Below, in pieces: positions 9,610 to 17,646 of a stretch of 43,268 nt of DNA. Numbering within the stretch: position 1 is the stretch's first letter; every line of letters starts with the position of its first letter. The notes below the pieces were generated by a model. The model did no database searches and had not been told where the DNA came from. It was given only the letters and a program-made list of their open reading frames with translations. This DNA comes from Candidatus Neoanaerotignum galli (GTDB lineage Bacteria; Bacillota; Clostridia; Lachnospirales; Anaerotignaceae), in contig CAJFIN010000006.1 in the NCBI GenBank assembly GCA_904381335.1, positions 1 to 43,268 on the forward strand. Reading direction: 5' to 3'. The position numbers and the translations under genes are program-made.

Positions 9610-10404
9610 ATGGCTGTTTCTTTTTTTTATCAGGGCAATCCCTGCCGGACAGAAGGGACACTGGCTACCCTTCCTCACCCAGCTAAAGGCTATTTTATCG
9701 CCAACGGGTTTACTGCTCCGCCAGATCGTCCCATCCAAGAGGGAGATCAAATCTGGTTTATCCCTGAAGGACAACTTCCGTCTGCCGCCGCCTATGCACA
9801 AATCCTATCCGCCCGTTATACACCAAGCGTTTATGAAAAGCTAAAACAGGCAAAGGTAGCCATTGCCGGCCTGGGCGGTCTTGGCAGCCATATTGCTTTA
9901 TTTTTAGCCCGTGTCGGCGTAGGTGAACTTTTGTTGGTCGATTTTGATTCGGTGGATTTTACAAATCTCGGCCGGCAAAATTACACCCTGGCGGATCTGG
10001 GTCGGCCAAAAACAATGGCCACAGCAGATCATCTTTCTGCCGTTAACCCCATCTTGCAGGTAAAAACAGCCCAAGTGAAGGTAACGGCGGAAAATGCGCC
10101 CTCCTTGTTTCAGTCATACCCCATCGTTTGCGAAGCTTTCGATCAACCGGAAAACAAGGCGGCGTTTGTTAATGCACTGCTGGCAAACACAACTTGCACC
10201 CTCATCACCGGCAGCGGTATGGCCGGGACGGGCAGTGCCAATGATATTCACACCCGCCGGGCCATGGGCCGGCTCTACATTTGTGGTGATGAAACCACAG
10301 ATGTCCAGGAGGGAACCAGCCTATTTGCCAGCCGTGTGGCCGTTTGTGCCGGGCATCAGGCCCACATGGCACTGCGGCTGATTTTAGGGGATACATCTCC
10401 ATAA
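9610..10404 (+). CDS. thiF: ThiS adenylyltransferase ThiF with N-terminal ThiS-like domain
   Basis: An E1-like enzyme that adenylates the ThiS C-terminus. The 264-aa product has two parts. Residues 1-60 look like a degenerate ThiS/ubiquitin-like domain without a Gly-Gly tail (ends EGDQIWFIPEG). Residues about 75-260 are the Rossmann ThiF fold, with AGLGGLGSHIAL for ATP binding, VDFDSVDFTNLGRQ and CEAFDQPE. This N-terminal extension is a known arrangement in clostridial ThiF proteins. The ATG follows GTAGGAGGAGG at the end of thiS. Confidence 0.93.
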   Translation: MAVSFFYQGNPCRTEGTLATLPHPAKGYFIANGFTAPPDRPIQEGDQIWFIPEGQLPSAAAYAQILSARYTPSVYEKLKQAKVAIAGLGGLGSHIALFLARVGVGELLLVDFDSVDFTNLGRQNYTLADLGRPKTMATADHLSAVNPILQVKTAQVKVTAENAPSLFQSYPIVCEAFDQPENKAAFVNALLANTTCTLITGSGMAGTGSANDIHTRRAMGRLYICGDETTDVQEGTSLFASRVAVCAGHQAHMALRLILGDTSP

Positions 10405-10491
10405 GGATAATCCACCAAATGACATCCAGCAGTAATTCTGCGTATCCATTCCAATACAGGAATCCATAAATTCATAGAAAGGGTAGATATT

Positions 10492-11262
10492 ATGCAAAAC
10501 GATCCTTTGATTTTGGGCGGGCATACGTTCCATTCCCGCTTCATTTTAGGCTCCGGTAAATTTTCTTTGGAGATGACAAAAAAAGTCATCGAAAATGGCG
10601 GTGTCGAAATGGCCACCTTGGCTGTGCGCCGCACCAATGCCGGCGGCCGGGAAAACATCCTCGACTATATGCCAGACAACGTCACTCTGCTACCTAATAC
10701 CTCTGGCGCCCGTACTGCCGATGAGGCTGTTCGGATTGCCCGTTTGGCCCGGGAACTGGGCTGCGGCGACTTTATCAAAGTAGAAGTCATCCGGGATACA
10801 AAATACCTCTTGCCTGATAACCCGGAAACCGTAAAAGCTACAGCGCTTTTGGCTAAAGAAGGGTTCATTGTTCTGCCCTATATGTATCCAGATTTAAATA
10901 CCGCCCGGGATCTTCAGGCAGCCGGTGCTGCCGCCATCATGCCTTTAGGTGCTCCCATTGGCAGCAATAAGGGCTTATGCACCAAAGATTTCATCCAAAT
11001 CCTGGTGGATGAAATCAATCTGCCCATCATTGTAGATGCTGGCATTGGCCGTCCCTCCCAGGCTTGTGAAGCCATGGAGATGGGTTGTGCCGCCGTTATG
11101 GCCAATACCGCCATTGCCACAGCCCAGGATGTGGGAGAAATGGCCACGGCCTTCCGTCTCGCAGTGGAAGCTGGCAGAAAAGCTTATCTAGCTGGCCTTG
11201 GCCGGGTATTGACCGACCGGGGCGAAGCGTCCAGCCCTCTGACAGGTTTTTTGCAGGATTAA
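10492..11262 (+). CDS. thiG: Thiazole synthase ThiG
   Basis: Condenses 1-deoxy-D-xylulose 5-phosphate, dehydroglycine and ThiS-thiocarboxylate sulfur into the thiazole phosphate. The 256-aa TIM barrel contains RFILGSGKF, the [11 protein letters not shown] segment, the Schiff-base Lys in FIKVEVI (about residue 97) and [12 protein letters not shown] for phosphate binding. An 87-bp gap without an ORF separates it from thiF; an AGAAAGGG ribosome site precedes the ATG at 10492. It works with ThiH, encoded next. Confidence 0.97.
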   Translation: MQNDPLILGGHTFHSRFILGSGKFSLEMTKKVIENGGVEMATLAVRRTNAGGRENILDYMPDNVTLLPNTSGARTADEAVRIARLARELGCGDFIKVEVIRDTKYLLPDNPETVKATALLAKEGFIVLPYMYPDLNTARDLQAAGAAAIMPLGAPIGSNKGLCTKDFIQILVDEINLPIIVDAGIGRPSQACEAMEMGCAAVMANTAIATAQDVGEMATAFRLAVEAGRKAYLAGLGRVLTDRGEASSPLTGFLQD

Positions 11263-11274
11263 GGAGGGAATATA

Positions 11275-12429
11275 ATGCAGCAACAACGTACCGATCATAT
11301 GGCCTATCTACCGAACATGGAACAAATAGGCGAAGAATTGTTAGAAGAAGTGCTCAAAGAAACACGAGCCATTGATTTTTCTGTTTTTACAGAGGATGAT
11401 GTGGCAACGGCCTTATCCAAAGAAAATCTTTCTAACCGGGATTTTGCCGCCCTTCTCTCCCCGGCCGCTCAGCCGCATTTGGAAGAGATGGCCCGTAAAG
11501 CCAAAGCGGAGACCCAGAAACATTTTGGTAATGCCGTTACCCTGTTTACGCCCCTTTATATTGCCAATTACTGCGAAAACAACTGCATTTACTGTGGCTT
11601 TAACTGCAAAAATAAAATCCATCGGGGCAAATTGACCATGGAAGAAATTGAGCATGAGCTTCAGGTCATTGCCAAAACCGGTCTGGAAGATATTCTTCTG
11701 CTCACCGGAGAAAGCCGCAGCCAATCTGATGTGAAATTTGTGGGCGAAGCTGTGAAGCTGGCCGCAAAATATTTTGCACTAGTGGGAATTGAAATCTATC
11801 CCCTCAACAGCGATGAATACCGCTACCTGCATAAATGTGGTGCAGATTATGTTTGCGTCTATCAAGAGACGTATGACCCCGATATTTATGAGCAAATGCA
11901 CTTGAGCGGCCCAAAGCGTGTCTATCCCTATCGCTTCCATGCCCAGGAACGCGCTCTCATGGGCGGCATGCGGGGTGTTAGCTTCGGCGCTTTGTTAGGC
12001 TTAGGGGAGTTTCGCCATGATGCGTTTTCCACGGGGCTGCATGCCAAATTGGTTCAGCAGAAATATCCCAAAGCAGAAATCTCCTTCTCTCCGCCGCGGC
12101 TGCGTCCATTTATTAATAATGCAGAAGAAAATCCCAAGGACGTCCACGAAACACAGCTGCTGCAAGTCATGCTGGCCTATCGGCTGTTTTTGCCCTATGC
12201 AGGCATCACCATTTCCACTCGGGAACGGGCGGGGTTCCGAGACCATGTCATTGGCCTATGTGCCACAAAAATCTCTGCCGGCGTAAAGGTTAGCGTAGGC
12301 GGCCATGATGAAGCAGCCAAAGGCGATGAGCAATTTGAAATTTCTGACCCGCGTTCTGTGGAGGAAGTGGTTTCTGCCATCCAAGCCCATGGCCTTCAGC
12401 CCGTATTTGTAGACTATGTTCGGGTGTGA
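11275..12429 (+). CDS. thiH: 2-iminoacetate synthase ThiH (radical SAM)
   Basis: Cleaves tyrosine to p-cresol and dehydroglycine for thiazole formation; the oxygen-sensitive [4Fe-4S] chemistry fits an anaerobe. The radical-SAM motif CENNCIYC (C-x3-C-x2-C) lies at about residues 101-108. The family-typical LLTGESR and ISTRERAGFRD motifs follow. Length 384 aa is normal. AAGGAGGG upstream supports the start at 11275. It overlaps the next gene by 14 bp. Confidence 0.97.
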   Translation: MQQQRTDHMAYLPNMEQIGEELLEEVLKETRAIDFSVFTEDDVATALSKENLSNRDFAALLSPAAQPHLEEMARKAKAETQKHFGNAVTLFTPLYIANYCENNCIYCGFNCKNKIHRGKLTMEEIEHELQVIAKTGLEDILLLTGESRSQSDVKFVGEAVKLAAKYFALVGIEIYPLNSDEYRYLHKCGADYVCVYQETYDPDIYEQMHLSGPKRVYPYRFHAQERALMGGMRGVSFGALLGLGEFRHDAFSTGLHAKLVQQKYPKAEISFSPPRLRPFINNAEENPKDVHETQLLQVMLAYRLFLPYAGITISTRERAGFRDHVIGLCATKISAGVKVSVGGHDEAAKGDEQFEISDPRSVEEVVSAIQAHGLQPVFVDYVRV

Positions 12430-12997
12430 TCTGCCGGTGATGGCCATCACCGACCGCCACTTATGTCCCCACGGCCTGGTGCCCCGACTCCAAGAGATTC
12501 TGCCCTTGCACCCAGCCGCTTTGCTGCTGCGGGAGAAAGATCTGGATGAAGCAGCTTATCAAGCCCTAGCTCAAGAGGTGCTCCCTCTATGTCAAGAAAA
12601 TGCCGTGCCTTTGATTCTCCATGGCCGGCCCGCATTGGCCCGCCGTTTAGGCGTTTTCGCCATCCATCTGCCTATGCCGCAGCTGCTTTCTGCCACCAAG
12701 GAAGATCTGGCAGGCTTTTCCTGGATCAGCACCTCCATCCATCGACCGGAAGAAGCCGCTCTGGCAGCCCAACACGGCGCCACCGCCCTTTTGGCTGGGC
12801 ATATCTTTCCCACCCAATGTAAAGCGGGATTGCAGCCTCGGGGTTTGTCCTTTTTACAAGAGGTTTTGGCGGTCTCCCCATTGCCTGTCTGGGCCATTGG
12901 CGGTATTCACCAAGCCACCCTGCCTTTATTGGTCACAACAGGATGTGCTGGCGCCTGTATGATGAGTGAATGGATGAACGGGCATCCCATACCTTAA
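12416..12997 (+). CDS. ThiE/TenI-family protein (thiamine phosphate synthase or thiazole tautomerase)
   Basis: A 193-aa TIM-barrel protein of the ThiE/TenI family. Recognisable parts are MAITDRHLCP at the N-terminus, ISTSIH, the phosphate loop with GHIFPTQCKAGLQPRGL, and VWAIGGI near the C-terminus. The region normally reading HLGQ-D-L in ThiE is HLPMPQLL here, and the GH-[IV]-F-x-T-x-CK-x-G loop is reminiscent of the thiazole tautomerase TenI. Its place at the end of a purely thiazole operon also favours TenI. No ribosome site precedes the overlapping ATG, so translation is probably coupled to thiH; a second ATG at 12440 is possible. Confidence 0.75.
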   Translation: MFGCDLPVMAITDRHLCPHGLVPRLQEILPLHPAALLLREKDLDEAAYQALAQEVLPLCQENAVPLILHGRPALARRLGVFAIHLPMPQLLSATKEDLAGFSWISTSIHRPEEAALAAQHGATALLAGHIFPTQCKAGLQPRGLSFLQEVLAVSPLPVWAIGGIHQATLPLLVTTGCAGACMMSEWMNGHPIP

Positions 12998-13219
12998 CGC
13001 ACCTGGCAGAACGAGCATATGAGAGAGCTCCTTTCCTCTTTAGATAGAGCATGGAGCATGGGTGCAAAAATCTATATTTCGATATCACCAAAGTCAGACC
13101 GAAGGGGTTCTGCCCCTATCCTCCGGCTAAATGGCTTCCATTGTCCATACTAGACCGGCTCTCTCTTTGTGAAGGATCGTTCCGTCATGGAAAACCAACA
13201 TCCTTTTCTTTTGTACATC
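12998..13219. other. Non-coding stretch after the thi operon
   Basis: No supported gene was found. A small AGGGGTTCTGCCCCT hairpin lies near 13100-13114. The sequence then leads into a long inverted repeat. Confidence 0.5.
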
Positions 13220-13287
13220 AAAACCTCCTTTTGCCGTAGGGTAATCTGCTTGCCAATCACAAGCCCCTACTGTCAAAAGGAGGTTTT
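13220..13287. repeat. Long inverted repeat, possible terminator or structured RNA
   Basis: Perfect 14-bp arms AAAACCTCCTTTTG (13220-13233) and its complement (13274-13287) are extended inward by GTAGGG/CCCTAC (13236-13241 with 13265-13270), leaving a loop of about 23 nt. T-rich sequence follows on the plus side. It may end thi transcription 220 bp after the last gene, or be a separate element. The arms contain an exposed AGGAGG, resembling a ribosome-site sequence. Confidence 0.7.
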
Positions 13288-13426
13288 CTTTTCTCATAAC
13301 ACAAAAAACATTACTGCAGCCAAAAATCCGGACATTTTGGCGCCATAAAAAGGACCTGCTCATAAATTGCCCTCAGGGGACGTTAAAAAGAGAGTATCAC
13401 CGCTGCCAAAACAGCCGATCAATTTT

Positions 13427-13798
13427 TCATTTCCCTTTCTTTCTGGCTGTGAGTAATTCATTTTCCCTGGCAGAAAGTGGTTTTTTCCCCTGATTCTTAT
13501 GGGCTGTGATGATTGTGCCGCTGGATGCATTAACCGTAATCATAACACCATGAATGGTAATATACCAGTTTTTCCCTTTTCTTTCTATGATGGCCTCTTC
13601 TTGTTGTATCTGTCCTTTGCACCACAGCACCACATCATCCACTGACAGCTGTAAATTTCTTCTGATGCGTTCCTCCCCCATGGCCGTTGTGTGTAACTTC
13701 TTCATCCATTCCATCAAACCAAAGGGATCCGGTGGTTTTCCATCCGGTGGTTTCATTTCTTCCCACATTTTCTTCCATTGCCCCTTTCTCAGCGCCAT
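13427..13798 (-). CDS. DUF3781-like domain protein
   Basis: A 123-aa protein of unknown function. The C-terminal two thirds contain LHTTAMGEERIRRNL, VVLWCKGQI, KGKNWYITI and SSGTIITAHK, a pattern I associate with the DUF3781 family. The N-terminus is Lys/Trp-rich (MALRKGQWKKMWEEMK). The ATG at 13798 is chosen because the frame upstream lies inside the preceding gene; the two overlap by 10 bp. It is the last gene of a three-gene unit after a zinc-ribbon protein and a DUF2085-like membrane protein. The family name is from memory. Confidence 0.65.
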   Translation of the reverse strand: MALRKGQWKKMWEEMKPPDGKPPDPFGLMEWMKKLHTTAMGEERIRRNLQLSVDDVVLWCKGQIQQEEAIIERKGKNWYITIHGVMITVNASSGTIITAHKNQGKKPLSARENELLTARKKGK

Positions 13799-14145
13799 TT
13801 TCTGATACACTGGCAAAGATGCTTTGTGCTTCTCACTAGAAACACCCCCACTGCCAGATAACCACGGGCAACGCCCAAGCCACCCAAAAACCCCGTAACT
13901 AGCCGCCGGAGATTGGTAGAAGAGCGGATATTTGCTGCCTGTATGGCCCAATCAAAAAACAATATGCCAGCAAAAACCGCCGCCCATTTTGATGGAAGAA
14001 TCCGTTTTTTCCAAAAGAGTATCACCGTTACTGGCAAACTCAACATCACTCCCGTACATCTGGCGCATAGCGGGAACTGATACGCTCCCAGCCGAAAACT
14101 CCGCTCCGGCTTTTGATGGCAGCCTAGTACTCTGCCAAATTTCAT
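13789..14145 (-). CDS. DUF2085-like small membrane protein
   Basis: A 118-aa protein with GCHQKPERSF and PLCARCTG, the Cys/His signature of DUF2085 proteins, followed by three hydrophobic segments (about residues 35-50, 58-75 and 80-100). The Cys pattern suggests metal or redox binding at the membrane; no function is established. The ATG at 14145 is preferred. The frame extends to a TTG at 14199 inside the previous gene without a clear ribosome site at either position. It overlaps the next gene. Confidence 0.7.
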   Translation of the reverse strand: MKFGRVLGCHQKPERSFRLGAYQFPLCARCTGVMLSLPVTVILFWKKRILPSKWAAVFAGILFFDWAIQAANIRSSTNLRRLVTGFLGGLGVARGYLAVGVFLVRSTKHLCQCIRKWR

Positions 14146-14174
14146 CGTCCATAGCCATAGACGGTCTTTTTTTG

Positions 14175-14384
14175 TTATGCACGAAACTTCATGCCGCAAT
14201 CTTCACACACCCAATAATGCTTCGTTTTTATCTGCCGTTCTTCTCCACATAGACCGCACAATAAACCTAAGGGTCCAAATAATATTGCACCGCAGACCCC
14301 CTTCGGGGCAGAATAATCTTTCCCTGTGCTCTCTGTTTCTGAAAGCATATGCATCCGGCTGCTGCCACATCTTGGGCAATACAT
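14175..14384 (-). CDS. Small zinc-ribbon protein, 69 aa
   Basis: Two Cys pairs, MYCPRCGS at the N-terminus and CEDCGMKF at the end, form a split zinc ribbon around a Gly/Leu-rich middle (about 20 residues) that also holds LCGLCGE. Similar small proteins occur widely in Bacillota without known function. The ATG at 14384 has GGAAGGAGG 7 nt upstream; two nearby in-frame ATGs are too close to, or upstream of, that site. A sigma-A promoter lies just ahead, so it heads the unit with DUF2085 and DUF3781. Confidence 0.75.
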   Translation of the reverse strand: MYCPRCGSSRMHMLSETESTGKDYSAPKGVCGAILFGPLGLLCGLCGEERQIKTKHYWVCEDCGMKFRA

Positions 14385-14417
14385 CGCCATTCCTCCTTCC
14401 AAGGGTTTCATGGTTTC

Positions 14418-14446
14418 ATCTTATCATATGCCGGTTCCAGAAACAA
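14418..14446 (-). promoter_or_regulatory. Sigma-A promoter of the zinc-ribbon/DUF2085/DUF3781 unit
   Basis: On the minus strand TTGTTT (14441-14446) and TAAGAT (14418-14423) are 17 bp apart, about 30 bp from the start codon. Confidence 0.6.
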
Positions 14447-14564
14447 GGATTTTCCAAATCATTATGGCCTTGCCTAACTAGCATGGGTTGTACCAACCTT
14501 ATAAAGGATGATTCAGCACCAGCGCCTAAATGATGCTGGCTTTCACTTCATTTAAGCCTTAGTG

Positions 14565-14856
14565 GTACAAGTTTTTATTTTATGCTTTTCCTATCCCCTT
14601 TGGGTCAGGCCGGGGAGGGACAGGCTCGAAGCTTCGATACCCGCATGCCTCTCTCCGGCCCCCTCCCTTTAGATAAAACGCTGGGAGACGATGACACAGT
14701 GGGAAGGGCATGCTTTTTTCTCAGCACATCTCCTTTGGCGAAATGCACGAAGCATACGACCGGAGCCCAGGGAGGCGAGGTTGCCCCTCGATGTACCGAG
14801 TGCCCGTCCCTTTAATCCTTCGTACTTGTTCAATAAAAACTAAAAATAAAAAGTAC
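14565..14856. repeat. GC-rich hairpin-dense intergenic island with AT-rich imperfect inverted ends
   Basis: About 290 bp without a convincing gene. The ends are AT-rich and roughly inverted (GTACAAGTTTTTATTTTA at 14565-14582; TAAAAATAAAAAGTAC at 14841-14856). The core is much richer in GC and full of small palindromes: TCGAAGCTTCGA, GGCCGGGGAGGG against CTCTCTCCGGCC, ATGCACGAAGCAT and GAGGTTGCCCCTC. It could be a non-autonomous repeat element or a structured RNA. It could also be a decayed sequence. Confidence 0.4.
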
Positions 14857-15235
14857 AAAAATTTCATTTATCCCCCTAAAAAGGTCTTTGTGCGGTTTCA
14901 TATTTATCTTGTCCTCTATTTTTGTTTTTTTGCTCTCTGATCGATATTCAAACACGCTTTTTTACCCACAAGGGCAATGCTTTTTGCTGAAGCTTTCCTC
15001 TCACCCACAAGGAGATCGGTTGTGAAAGGCTGCTCTGCGGTCTTACGCACGAGAATAATAAAACAAAAGCTCCCTGCCATGCGCCGGGAGCTTTGCCTTG
15101 AAGAAAGTTCTTCAAAAAAGTAAGGAAGGATGCCCTTCCGAAGGGAATTGCCCTTCGGAAGGGGTAATTAAAATAAAGGGATTTTCTTACTTACAGGATC
15201 AAGTATAATTTCCTCCTATGACCCTAATATGGCGA
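14857..15235. other. Intergenic stretch with two hairpins
   Basis: No gene was recognised. AAAGCTCCC...GGGAGCTTT (about 15065-15095) is a terminator-like hairpin. A perfect 13-bp inverted repeat CCCTTCCGAAGGG/CCCTTCGGAAGGG (15133-15145 and 15151-15163, five-base loop) lies upstream of the tspO 3' end and may be its terminator. Confidence 0.55.
15133..15163. terminator. Perfect 13-bp hairpin downstream of tspO
   Basis: The arms are exact complements with loop AATTG. Each arm is itself nearly palindromic (CCCTT..AAGGG), so alternative folds exist. No long T run follows, which weakens a terminator call. Confidence 0.45.
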
Positions 15236-15258
15236 TTATGTGAATTTTTTTTGAATGG

Positions 15259-15729
15259 TCAGTACTGGTAAACCCAAGCGCCTAGATTGAGATAGACCGC
15301 AAAAGCGGTCCAAAAAAGATACGGGATCTGGAGACGGGCTGCCAAACGATCGATCCGCCGAAATGCTCGAAACATGGCAAAAATCATAAACCATAAGGCT
15401 ACTATCCATGCCAAAGCCACCCCATACCAGCTTGCCACAAAAAAGAACACCGGCCAAAGAAAATTCATCCCTAATTGTATCCAAAAAAGCCGCAGTGCTT
15501 GCTTCTTCTGCCAATAAATTCCCGCATTGGCCACTCGATAAGCACCATATCCCATAAGAGCATAAAGTACAATCCAAACCACCGGGAACACTGCCCCAGG
15601 CGGCGATAAAGGTGGCTTTGGTGCAACGGCCTGATACACCATTACCCCATCTCGAATGAGAAATCCGGCTATGACTCCTACCAATTCAGGCACAGAAATC
15701 CAAAACCATCGTTTTTTCCATTGTTTCAT
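15259..15729 (-). CDS. tspO: TspO/MBR family membrane protein
   Basis: A 156-aa five-helix membrane protein of the tryptophan-rich sensory protein/peripheral benzodiazepine receptor family, known to bind tetrapyrroles. Family marks are PPLSPPGAVFPVVWIVLY, the Trp-rich NFLWPVFFF and PYLFWTAFAVYLN near the C-terminus. Length matches the family. The ATG at 15729 has a weak GGTGATAGG upstream; an in-frame ATG 13 codons earlier is possible. It lies alone downstream of the dehydratase gene on the same strand. Confidence 0.9.
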   Translation of the reverse strand: MKQWKKRWFWISVPELVGVIAGFLIRDGVMVYQAVAPKPPLSPPGAVFPVVWIVLYALMGYGAYRVANAGIYWQKKQALRLFWIQLGMNFLWPVFFFVASWYGVALAWIVALWFMIFAMFRAFRRIDRLAARLQIPYLFWTAFAVYLNLGAWVYQY

Positions 15730-15879
15730 CCTATCACCCATTCTCAGGATATGCAAAAAATCAAACATCCATACGGCAACATCATATCCTTTTGGAAAAA
15801 CGGATGAAGAAAAGAAGAAGTCATGGTTCCTTATCTTCGTTTAGGCAGAAATAGCTCAAAAAAGAATTCGATCTCTTTT

Positions 15880-17559
15880 TTATAGATCCAGGTAGCGCAA
15901 AACGCCCTTACGCTCTTTTTTTATCAGTACCGTTGTCTTTTTGCGCTCTTCCAGCCTCTGCTTCACCTGTTGCGGCGTAGCCCTCTTGCCTTCAAATCCC
16001 ACCAAGTTCACCTGTTGATTTGGAATATCAATTTCAATCAAATCCCCTTCTTCAATATAGGCAATCGGCCCACCATCCGCCGCTTCTGGCAGCAAATACC
16101 CTACAGACGGGCCTCGGGTGGCGCCGGAAAAACGGCCATCGGTAATCAGTGCAGTGGTATTGGCCAAATCTTTTCGATTGCAGATGGCATCAGTGGCTCG
16201 AAGCATTTCTGGCATACCGGCAGCTCTTTTTCCCACATAGCGGATCACTACCACATCCCCAGGCTGAACCGTGCCATCATAAATATGGGCCACTGCTTCT
16301 TCTTCTGTTTGAAATACCCTGGCTATTCCTTCAAAGTAATACATCTGCTTATCTACAGCGCAGTGCTTAATCACAGCCCCTTCCGGCGCCAAATTGCCAT
16401 ACAAAATGGTCACGCCGCTATCCACATCCTCCGGGTCTGACACGGGACGGATGATCTGCTCCGGACGAAGGTTATAGTTGCGCAAAAACCCTTCACTGCG
16501 GCGAAAATACCCTGTCTTTTCCAGATAGTCTAAATTTTCTCCTAGGGTATGACCTGTAACTGTCATCTGATCAAGATCCAATTGATCTTTCAGCTCGCGC
16601 ATCACCCTAGGCACTCCTCCGGCCAGATAAAAATATTGCGTTGGCCATTTCCCTGCTGTCAAAATACTGGTAAGTAAGGGCACTCCCTTTGCTGCCTGAG
16701 CAAAATCTTCTAACGTTAGGGTGATGCCTAACTCTCGGGCAATGGCAGGTAAATGAAGCACCGCATTCGTGGAGCCACCTATGGCTGCATGAACGATAAG
16801 CGCATTATGAAAGGCTTCTTTCGTCATAATTTGGCTTGGCCGAAGCCCCTCTTGCACCATTTTTGCAATACGGGCTCCTGCCTGCTGGGCAATCTGAGAA
16901 AGGATATTGGTGCCCGCAGGCGCCAAAGCGCTTCCCGGCAGCGCCATGCCCAATGTCTCTGACATCACCTGCATTGTGCTGGCCGTACCCATATACTGAC
17001 AAGCGCCACAGCTAGGGCAGGCATTTTGACGCACATAAAAAGCTTCCTCTGGCGCGATGGTTTTCTGTGCTTGACGCAGATGGACCTCATAGCAGCTGTC
17101 AGCCGAAATAAAGTCTGGACCCGGCATCATTGATCCCCCGCAAACATGAATGGCTGGCAAATCTAGTCGGGCCATGGCCATAAGATGACCTGGTATCGAT
17201 TTATCACAAGATGAAATGGTTACCAAACCATCAAACCCGCTGGCCATGGCATGAATCTCTACCATACCAGCAATCATATCCCGGGAAATCAAGGAGTAAT
17301 TCATTCCTTGATGGCCTGTGGCAACACCATCACAAATATCTGTTACCGTATAAACTGCCGGCATAGCCTGAGCCGCATATACTGCATTTTTCACTGTATC
17401 TGCCACTTGATGCAGATGGCGACTGCCCGGATGGCTGTCACCGGCAGAAGAATCAATCAAAATTTGTGCCTTTTCCAAATCCGCTGGCGTACGGCCGCTC
17501 CCCATCCACAAGGCGTCTGTTTCCGCCCCATCCCGGCGTACCAGTTGGCTATTTCGCAT
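15880..17559 (-). CDS. IlvD/Edd-family dehydratase (dihydroxy-acid or sugar-acid dehydratase)
   Basis: A 559-aa iron-sulfur dehydratase. Cluster and active-site elements are SSCDKSIPGH (about residue 125), CPSCGACQYMGTASTM (about 190-205), GGSTNAVLHLPA and the C-terminal DGRFSGATRGPSVG. Annotators would often call it IlvD. However, the CxxMGTASTM stretch is the form I associate with sugar-acid (xylonate/arabonate-type) dehydratases; IlvD usually has C-S-G-M-[FY]-TANSM there. No other branched-chain amino acid gene is near, and a FadR-like regulator sits directly upstream. AAGGAGGAG precedes the ATG at 17559. The family is certain; the substrate is open. Confidence 0.88.
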   Translation of the reverse strand: MRNSQLVRRDGAETDALWMGSGRTPADLEKAQILIDSSAGDSHPGSRHLHQVADTVKNAVYAAQAMPAVYTVTDICDGVATGHQGMNYSLISRDMIAGMVEIHAMASGFDGLVTISSCDKSIPGHLMAMARLDLPAIHVCGGSMMPGPDFISADSCYEVHLRQAQKTIAPEEAFYVRQNACPSCGACQYMGTASTMQVMSETLGMALPGSALAPAGTNILSQIAQQAGARIAKMVQEGLRPSQIMTKEAFHNALIVHAAIGGSTNAVLHLPAIARELGITLTLEDFAQAAKGVPLLTSILTAGKWPTQYFYLAGGVPRVMRELKDQLDLDQMTVTGHTLGENLDYLEKTGYFRRSEGFLRNYNLRPEQIIRPVSDPEDVDSGVTILYGNLAPEGAVIKHCAVDKQMYYFEGIARVFQTEEEAVAHIYDGTVQPGDVVVIRYVGKRAAGMPEMLRATDAICNRKDLANTTALITDGRFSGATRGPSVGYLLPEAADGGPIAYIEEGDLIEIDIPNQQVNLVGFEGKRATPQQVKQRLEERKKTTVLIKKERKGVLRYLDL

Positions 17560-17574
17560 GGTTGCTCCTCCTTC

Positions 17575-17628
17575 TCTTTCATTTGCGTATAATTATATTC
17601 TAATCTATTAATATATTATATAAAAATA
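17575..17628 (-). promoter_or_regulatory. AT-rich promoter/operator region of the dehydratase gene
   Basis: A TATAAT (17592-17597 on minus) and a 10-bp palindrome TAATATATTA (17609-17618) lie between the upstream terminator and the ATG. The palindrome is a plausible target of the adjacent GntR regulator; this is inference. Confidence 0.4.
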
Positions 17629-17644
17629 GGCTGCTTGTTCAGCC
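17625..17644 (-). terminator. Terminator between the GntR gene and the dehydratase gene
   Basis: GGCTGAACAAGCAGCC hairpin followed by TATTTTTA on the minus strand, directly after the GntR stop codon. Confidence 0.6.
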
Positions 17645-17646
17645 TT

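Noticed and set aside
10405..10491. Possible small gene or riboswitch between thiF and thiG
   Set aside because: Only 87 bp, no coding frame with a start signal and no recognisable aptamer.
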